NCBI RefSeq assembly: GCF_033115175.1
Contig: NC_084827.1
Location: forward strand, 151,769,701-151,833,700
DNA: 64,000 nucleotides
DNA from: Lepus europaeus
Lineage: Eukaryota; Chordata; Mammalia; Lagomorpha; Leporidae
Direction of reading: 5' to 3'
The notes below the pieces were generated by a model. It was not told where the DNA came from. It did no database searches and saw only the letters and a list, made by a program, of their open reading frames with translations. Every line of letters starts with the position of its first letter. The stretch's first letter is position 1. Shown piece after piece: positions 57,303 through 64,000 of the stretch. The translations under genes and the position numbers were made by a program.

Positions 57303-57529
57303 GGGGGCGGAGGGGAGAGCACTCCTACCCATTGGCTCACTCCCCAAATTCCTGCAGCAGCCCGGACTGGGAGCTGGGAACTCAATCCAGGTCTCTCACA
57401 TGGGTGGCAGGGACCAAACCATTGGAGCCATCACTGCTGTCTCCCGGGGTCTGCACTAGCAGGAAGCTGGAGTCAGGAGCTGGAGCTGGGATGCGGGCGT
57501 CTCCACCACTAGGCTAAGTGCCTGCCCGG
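57303..57529 (-). mobile_element. CSINE, antisense, old, head missing
   Basis: TTGGCTCACTCCCCAAATTC, TCTGCACTAGCAGGAAGC, TAGGCTAAGTGCCTGCCC end. Confidence 0.75.
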
Positions 57530-57734
57530 GACCTACTTTTTAACAAACTTCTCAGATTACTTAGAAGCTCACTGAGGTTTGAGAATGATACATCCAAGGG
57601 ATAAGGAGCACTTAGGGATCCTAAATTCCAGGCACTCTGAAAAGGAGAGAAAGAGCTCTGGCTTGGGTTTTTGAAAAACCTACATCCAGGTACCTTTATC
57701 AAGACATAGGATCTCTCTGTTTTACAAAAGTGAT

Positions 57735-57925
57735 ATCCGCTGGTGTTTGGTATATGCCAGCAGCTTTATTAACTTTACTGCCCCCACTCTCCATATGTGT
57801 ACTGTGATTGTCCTCATTTTATAGATGAGGAAACAGACGCTTGGAGAGATTAAAGTTTGCCTACAGCACAGCAATGAAAAGAGTTTCATACTACGTGGAC
57901 ACATTTCTGGCTCAAGACTCAAGTC
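57735..57925 (+). repeat. MIR relic
   Basis: TGTTTGGTATATGCCAGC, GTCCTCATTTTATAGATGAG, GAAACAGACGCTTGGAGAG. Confidence 0.85.
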
Positions 57926-58179
57926 TTAGCTCCTGGCCTCTAGAAGTAGAATGACAGTCACTCATATTTTCCACACTGAAAGTTCAGACTCATGGTCTCA
58001 CAGGTATGGTTTAATTTTTATAGACAACAGTTCACAATATTTGCTATCTGAATACTCTCCCTTATACTCTGGCCTCCTAGTAGCCTGACTGTCAGCCAAG
58101 TCATATGTGGCTGTCCTGCATTTCTTTTGCCAAAGAAGACCCCAGCCTTCTTACTCTGTTACTGGGCATTTATGGTCTA

Positions 58180-58466
58180 TTTTTTTAATTTAAGATTTAC
58201 TTATTTATTTTGAAATTCAGAGTTACGCACATAGAGGGAGAGACAGAGTGATCTTCCATCTGCTGGTTCACTCCCGATGGCCACGATGACCAAGGCTGGG
58301 CTAGACAGAAACCAGGAGCCAGGAGCTTCTTCCAGGTCTCCCATATGGATGGCTGGGCCCTAGGCACTTGGGCTGCTTTTCAGGCACATTAGCAAGGAGC
58401 TGGCACCCATAGGGGATGTTGGCATTGTAGGTGTTGGCTTTACCTGCTATACAAAAGTGCTAGCTC
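58180..58466 (-). mobile_element. CSINE, antisense
   Basis: TAAGATTTACTTATTTATTT head, ACAAAAGTGCTAGCTCC end. Confidence 0.83.
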
Positions 58467-58485
58467 CAAGGGTGTATTGTTTAAA

Positions 58486-58814
58486 AATTGTATTAATTTA
58501 TTTATTACTTGAAAGGCAAAGAGAGAGAGAGAGAGGCAGAGACAAAAACAGAGGAAGATCTTTTACTCGCTGGTTCACTCCCCAAATGCCCAGAGCTGTC
58601 AGGGCCAAGCCAGCCAGAACCCGGAAGCCAAGAACTCCATCTGGGTCTCCCACACGAGTAGCAGAGATTTAAGCACTTAGGCTGCCCTTTGGGGCCTTCC
58701 AGGATGTGCATTAGCAGGTAGCGGGGGTCAGAAGCAGAGCCAGGGCTCGAACCCAAGCACTCCAAGATGGGTTGTAGGTGTCCCAAGTAGTGGCTGTGCC
58801 AAACGTGTGCCTCA
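58486..58814 (-). mobile_element. CSINE, antisense, older type
   Basis: TTATTACTTGAAAGGCAAAG head, CTCGAACCCAAGCACTCC, CCAAACGTGTGCCTC end. Confidence 0.8.
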
Positions 58815-59213
58815 AGGGTCTGTTGTGACATTACTCAGCAATAAAGAGAAATCCGTTCCCACTGACCCTCCCCCCATTCTCCTCAGAAACAAATCTGCCT
58901 ACCAGTTTCCTTGGAGACAGTTCTCTTTTATGTATATAGTGTGTTTCAACTCATTCACGGTGTTGTGCAATCGGCAGCACCCTGCATCTCCAACTGAACT
59001 CTGTACCCACTAGACACAAACTCCCCAACCCCGTTCCCCAGCTCCAGGCAACCCCTCTTGTACGTTCTGTCTCTGTGAATTCAACTGCTTTAGTACCTTC
59101 TGTGAGTGGAACCACACCGGATTGCCTTTTTGTATCTAGCTTAGCATAACATCTTCAAGATTCTTCCATACTGTAGCATGCTTCCAGCTGTCATTTCTTT
59201 TTAAGGCTGAATA

Positions 59214-59243
59214 CTATTTTAAAAAGAGAGATTTATTTATTTG

Positions 59244-59282
<39 letters not shown>

Positions 59283-59538
59283 CTTCCATCCACTGGTTCA
59301 CTCCCTAAGTGACCGAAATGGCTAGAGCCAGGCCAGTCCGAAGCTAGAAGCCAGAAGCTTCTTTCTTCTGGGTCTCCCACATGGGTGTAGGGGCCCAGGG
59401 ACTTGGGCCATCCTCTGCTGCTTTCCCAGACCATTAGCAGGGAGCTGGATTGGAAGTGGAGCAGCCAGGAACCAGTGCCCATATGGGATGCTGGTGCTGT
59501 AGGCAGCAATTTTACCTGCTATGCCACAGTACCAGCCA
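59214..59538 (-). mobile_element. CSINE, antisense, inside the L1M relic
   Basis: GATTTATTTATTTGAAAGGC head with a GA run (59252-59280), CACAGTACCAGCCA end. Flanked by CTGAATA (59207-59213, 59539-59545). Confidence 0.88.
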
Positions 59539-59740
59539 CTGAATATGGTTTCATTGTGTACATAAATTGTGTTTACACACTCATGGTTGAACATTGGAGT
59601 GGTTTCCATCCTCTGGCTATTACAAATAGTGCTGCTTTGAATATAGGTGTGCAAATATTTGGATCCCTGATTTTTTGGGGGGGTATGTATCTAGAGGAGA
59701 ACATGCTAGATCATGTGGTAATTCTATGTTAACTTATTCT

Positions 59741-60085
59741 ATTTTTTAAAAAAGATTTCTTTATTTATTTTGAAAGCCAGAGCTACAGCAAGAGGAGCAG
59801 AGACACAGAGAAAGAGAGAGAGTGTCTCCATCCACTGATGTACTCCCCAGATGACCTCAGTAGCTGGTGCTGGGCCAGAAATAAGCAAGGAGCCAGTAGA
59901 CTCATCTGGGTCTCCCATGTGAGTGGCAGGGCCCCAAACCCTATGGCCATCCTACACTACTTTTCCCAGGCCAGCAGCAGGGAGCTGGATTGTAAGTGGA
60001 GCAGCTGGGACACAAACTGGCACCCATATGGGATGCTGGCATCATAGGTGGTGGCTTAATCTTCTAGGCCACAATGTTGGCTCTA
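59741..60085 (-). mobile_element. CSINE, antisense, inside the L1M relic
   Basis: AAAAAAGATTTCTTTATTTA head, CCACAATGTTGGCTC end. TTAACTT(A/G)TTCT flanks it (59729-59740, 60086-60097). Confidence 0.88.
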
Positions 60086-60180
60086 TTAACTTGTTCTTTT
60101 TAACACAACATAGTAGTCTGTTGTATCATTCATGTGTTTATTGACTATTTAAGCTTTCTTTCCTGTAAATTTCCTACTGT

Positions 60181-60631
60181 CTGGTATGATTTTTAATGGG
60201 ATTTTAAGATAATCTTTATATAACCTGATAATTCTTTCTTTTACATATATCAAATCATACACATTTAAAAACAAGATTTCACATCCTTTCTGACGCAAGT
60301 GTTGATCAATTATCTCTGATTATTTAAGGGAGATTCATTGATGCAAGTTTTACTATTATAAAAATAAGAGCCCACAGCAGGCAGCCGTGTTTGTGTGGCA
60401 TCGGCTAAGCCAGGCTGGGTGCTGCACATGTTTTCAGAACAATTACATCCATTTCAGGGTGTACTTGGTTCCATTAGCATTTCTCTTTCTATGATTTACT
60501 GTGATCGGTCAAATCCAGAAACCAAATGTTTCACCTTACCTCACTGCGCAATTTTCCCAAAGTTTAATCTGTTCTGCCAGTCTTAGGAAGAAAAAAAAAA
60601 GAATTAGGCCAAATTGCTTAAAAATTGGAGA
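60181..60631. other. Intergenic, AT-rich
   Basis: About 450 bp without a recognised repeat or gene. Confidence 0.4.
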
Positions 60632-60980
60632 AGGGCTGGCGTTGTGGTTCAGCAGGTTAGCCTGCCACTTGCAATGCTGGCATCACATAGAGGAGTTCTG
60701 GCTCCAGTCCTGATTCTGCACTTCCGATCCGGCTCCCTGCTAATGTGCCTGGGAAAGCAGTGGAAGATGGCCCAAGTGCTTTAGCCCCTGCCACCCACGT
60801 GGGAGACCCAGGTGAAAACTCCTGGCTCCTGGCTTCAACTTGGTCCAGTCCTGCCATTGTGGCCATCTGGGGAGTGAACCAGCAGATGGAAGATCAGTTT
60901 CTCTTTCTGTCTCTGTCTTCTTCCGTCCCTCCCTCTCTCTGTAACTCTGCCTTTCAAATGAAATAAATACATCTTGTAAA
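60632..60980 (+). mobile_element. CSINE
   Basis: GGGCTGGCGTTGTGGTTCAG head, CTCTGCCTTTCAAATGAAAT tail. Confidence 0.88.
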
Positions 60981-61214
60981 AATAAAATAAATGGCCTTTT
61001 CAAAAACTTGTAGAGATTTCAAGATTCTACTGTTTGGGAAGCACTAATGAGAATCATTAGAGGCCTGATAACCCACAGATTAGGACTGAAACAAAAACAA
61101 ACAGGGGGCAAAGGGTCATAGCTGTTAATGCCTCTGCTGAGCTCCTCTCCAGGAAGGATTACCCTAACGCTCCCACTTACTACTTGGCTTAGTCTGCGCT
61201 AAATTGTCCCCTAG

Positions 61215-61330
61215 CACCTGCAGCTCTACTTATCTCACGTGATCTTTGTCATAACCCAGCAAAGGATGAATCCTCCTCATTCTACAGATGCGGGGTGCTC
61301 AGGAAAGCCCAGTCAGGTGCGGATCGAAGG
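61215..61330 (+). repeat. MIR relic
   Basis: CTTATCTCACGTGATCTTTG, CTCATTCTACAGATGCGG, then a degraded AAAGCCCAGTCAGGTGCGG segment. Confidence 0.7.
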
Positions 61331-61445
61331 TCACATGGGCATGGTGAGGAGGCGGGGCTCCGTGTTCACTCCTGTCCCTTTGGTGTCAGGCACAGCAACC
61401 TTGTTCTTCACTACTCTGTTCCACGACCCTGGGTCACTCCCTGCA

Positions 61446-61464
61446 GTGTGTGTGTGTGTGTGTG
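61446..61464. repeat. TG microsatellite
   Basis: About nine TG units. Confidence 0.9.
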
Positions 61465-62288
61465 TTTGGAAGGGGAGCAGGAAGGGGTCCCGTGGTTCAG
61501 TTTGGTGTCCTGTGGTTGGGTGTGGGGATGCAGGGTGAAGTGTGAAGTCTATAGTGTCATAGCCAAGCCCCTCTTGCTCCGGGGCATACTGGGTCCTGGG
61601 ACTGGAAGAGCCTCTATGGCCAGTGTGATGGCTACAAGTTACTGTCCCTCCTGCAGGCTCTGGCCATCCCCTCAGTGGCACTGCCTCCTGACTGTAGCCT
61701 TGGAGATGTCTGCCTTTTCCACCTCCGATCATGCAGGGCGCTTGTAACTCATAACCTAATGCAGGCTGACGCTCACTTCTGCATTGCTCCCTCCACTTTG
61801 TTCCCCATCCACTAGATACACAGGGACGCCTCCCACCTGAGCCACATGTTTGCACACAACTCTTCTGAAATAGTTCACTGGACTCAAATATTGACTGCCA
61901 AAGTACACTTTTAGTGGACGGCCATTTCAGAGCCTCTGTAAGTGTTGGCAAGGGTAATTAGGATGAGCGAGTGTTTCCTAGAGGGGAAGAAAGAAGAGAA
62001 AGAACCCGTCAAAGGGAGAGGGTGCTGCATACCTGATTCTAAATGCAACCAGCAGATCCTTAAAAACATCTCCCACTCACAGTGGCAGCAATGATTCCCT
62101 CATTTTCATCTTAACTTCTGCGAGTCGTTAATCTGCTAACATCTCCTGCTTGCTCCGGGGCTGGGAAAGCCGGAGGCCATAGTGGTGGTGGTGGGGGAGG
62201 AGCACTGAAGGTGAGGAGAAGGAACATTTTGCTTGGAGGACTGAAATTAATCTACCATTTTGATTATAATTTAAAATAGGATTTGGAT

Positions 62289-62610
62289 GGGGCTAGCACT
62301 GTGGCATGGCAGGTAAAGCCACACCTGCAGTGCTAGCATCCCATGTGGGTGCCAGTTTGTGTCCCGGATGCTCTATTTCTGATCCAGCTCTCTGCTATGG
62401 CCTGGGAAAGCAGTAGAAGATGACCCAAGTCCTTGGGCCCCTGCATCCATGTGGGAGACTCGGAAAGAAGCTCCTGGCTCCTGGCTTTGGATCGCCAGCT
62501 CTGGCTGTTTCGGCCATTTGGGGAATGAACCAGCAGATGGAAGACCTCTTTCTCTCTCTCTGGCTCTGCCTCCCTGTAATTCTGCCTTTCAAATAAAATA
62601 TTTTTTAAAA
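62289..62610 (+). mobile_element. CSINE
   Basis: GGGGCTAGCACTGTGGCATG head, TTCTGCCTTTCAAATAAAAT tail. Confidence 0.88.
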
Positions 62611-63291
62611 GTAGCATATGGAATTATAATTCAGATCCTATAGGAGTTTTCTTCTTTCTACCACTTTGTGGCCACTTAAAATGCTAAGAGGATGGGGGTG
62701 GGACTCCCTCTTCTGTGATCTGCAGCTGGGCTGTCTAGATCTGATGTGATCGCTACTGGCCCAGCTGCTCTCACAGAGAAATTGTCCCAGCTGATTGACT
62801 GTTACCTGTGTCCATTATACCAGCCCTCACACAATGACACCTTGAAAACAGAATCTTCTCTCTGCTTCACTCAGTCTCAGCATCCGACGGCCCTCCACGG
62901 GTGTCACGCCCAGTACCAGGGTCCTGGCCACACAGGACCTGTGAGGAGCCATAACTTTAACAAGCATGCTTCCAGAACTCTGGAGGAACTGTAGACCAGT
63001 GTAATCACCCTTGGTAACCGTAACGGAGTATTCCATGTCTGAGGGCGGGGCCCTGGTGCTGCATCTGTGTTTGTGGAAGCACGCTCTGTGATGCTGCACA
63101 AGGAGGAGTTGCCTAGCACCCCTTTCTCAGGCAGTCCCGTTGTTAAGTGACATAGGAAATAAAGTTAACCACTCAGGCCGTCAGTTGCATTGGTTACACT
63201 GCATGTGTCCAGTGGCACCATGCTGGACGGCACAGCCACAGGGCATTTTCATCATCCTGGGATGTTCCACTGGATGAGGTTACCCTAAAGC
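62611..63291. other. Intergenic single-copy DNA
   Basis: About 680 bp with no recognised repeat or gene. Confidence 0.4.
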
Positions 63292-63299
63292 AAACCACA

Positions 63300-63588
63300 T
63301 GGGGCCAGCATTGTGGTGCAGGGGGTTGAGCTGCTGCCTTTGATGTGGGCTCTGTTCATAATCCAATTCCCTGCTAATGCACCTGGGAACTCAGTGGTAG
63401 ATGGCCCAAGTGCCTGGGTCCCTGCCACTCACATGGGAAACCCAGATGGGAGTTCCAGGGTCCTGGGCTTCAGCCTGGTCCAGCCCTGGCCTTTCCAGAC
63501 ATTTGGGGAGTGAGCCAGTGGATGGAAGATCTCTCTCTCTCTGTCTCTGTAACTCTTTAAAATAAATAAGTAAATGTCAAAAATAAAT
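63300..63588 (+). mobile_element. CSINE
   Basis: GGGGCCAGCATTGTGGTGCA head; A-rich tail. AAACCACA flanks it (63292-63299, 63589-63596). Confidence 0.9.
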
Positions 63589-63756
63589 AAACCACACTGC
63601 ATAGCAGCAGCTACTTACCTGGCCCCAGGCAATGGTGAGCCATACCATGGCCCCAGGGTGTGAGGCTGGAGTCAAGATACAGTCACAATAAATCTATAAA
63701 GATGATACAGGTGTATGGTCATTGATGTATCAGTTTAGTGACACTTTACCTAAACA

Positions 63757-63786
63757 GAGGCAGGCAGAGTTACAGACAAAGAGAGG

Positions 63787-63829
<43 letters not shown>

Positions 63830-64000
63830 CTTCCTCCCGCTGGTTCACTCCCCAAATGGCCACAATGGCAGGAGCTGGGCTGATCTGAAGCTAGTGGCCA
63901 GGAGCTTTTTCTGAGTTTTCCACATAGGTGCAGGGGCCCAAGCACTTGGGTCATTTTCCACTGCTTTTCCAGGCCATTAGCAGGGAGTTGGATTGGGAAT
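63757..64000 (-). mobile_element. CSINE, antisense, cut by the window end
   Basis: GAGGCAGGCAGAGTTACAG followed by a GA run (63797-63828) and GGTTCACTCCCCAAATGGCC. It continues past the window. Confidence 0.85.

Larger units (their letters stand above)
58830..60180 (-). mobile_element. L1M 3' region relic, split by two CSINEs
   Basis: Antisense L1: GGTGTTGTGCAATCGGCAGC, CTGAACTCTGTACCCACTAG, TAGCTTAGCATAACATCTTC, TTTTTAAGGCTGAATACTAT, then GGCTATTACAAATAGTGCTG and GATCATGTGGTAATTCTATG. CSINEs at 59214-59538 and 59741-60085 interrupt it. Confidence 0.85.
60981..62288. other. Intergenic, with a MIR and a TG microsatellite
   Basis: Holds a MIR (61215-61330) and a TG run (61446-61464). Short open frames are not supported as genes. 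Confidence 0.45.

Noticed and set aside
60981-64000. Search for 3' exons of PLEKHM3, the expected next gene
   Set aside because: No open frame or splice-site pattern resembling it was recognised; the gene probably begins beyond the window.

Overview
This is a 64-kb piece of mammalian genomic DNA, almost certainly from a lagomorph and most likely rabbit (Oryctolagus cuniculus). The diagnostic signal is about 60 copies of the tRNA-derived C-repeat SINE (CSINE). They have a head like GGCCGGCGCCGTGGC, an internal RNA polymerase III B-box resembling GGTTCTAGTCC, a CT-rich 3' region ending CTGCCTTTCAAATAAA or CTGCCTGTCAAA, and clear target-site duplications. Rabbit-type L1 3' ends are also present. 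Family names for repeats are from memory; no database search was possible.

Two protein-coding genes are supported and they converge. At the left, the last two coding exons of CCNYL1 (cyclin Y-like 1, + strand) lie at 1488-1650 and 2983-3099, followed by a roughly 1.9-kb 3' UTR ending near an AATAAA at 5006. At 10.77-17.5 kb on the - strand lies FZD5 (Frizzled-5 Wnt receptor). Its 590-codon reading frame (15116-16888) is intact and contained in one exon. It has a long 3' UTR (about 4.3 kb), a probable short intron in the 5' UTR (17151-17426), and a CpG-island promoter region reaching about 18.4 kb. The order CCNYL1(+), FZD5(-) matches, from memory, human 2q33.3, where PLEKHM3 is next beyond FZD5. 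No PLEKHM3 exon was recognised here.

Layout: 1-5.0 kb, CCNYL1 3' end. 5.0-10.7 kb, spacer between the two 3' ends, full of SINEs. 10.07-20.58 kb, a 10.5-kb stretch free of CSINEs that covers the FZD5 transcription unit. 20.6-64 kb, intergenic DNA upstream of FZD5, packed with CSINEs, ancient MIR, L1M, hAT/Charlie and MLT1 relics, two short recent L1 3' ends, simple repeats and some single-copy stretches that could hold regulatory elements.

I did not find a previously undescribed biological system, a CRISPR array, an operon or a convincing novel gene. The observations most worth a second look are a 99-bp tandem duplication and a long homopolymer in the FZD5 3' UTR, the SINE-free block over FZD5, repeated insertion of CSINEs into the A/T-rich ends of older CSINEs, several nested insertions that give a relative chronology, and a few single-copy candidate regulatory stretches.
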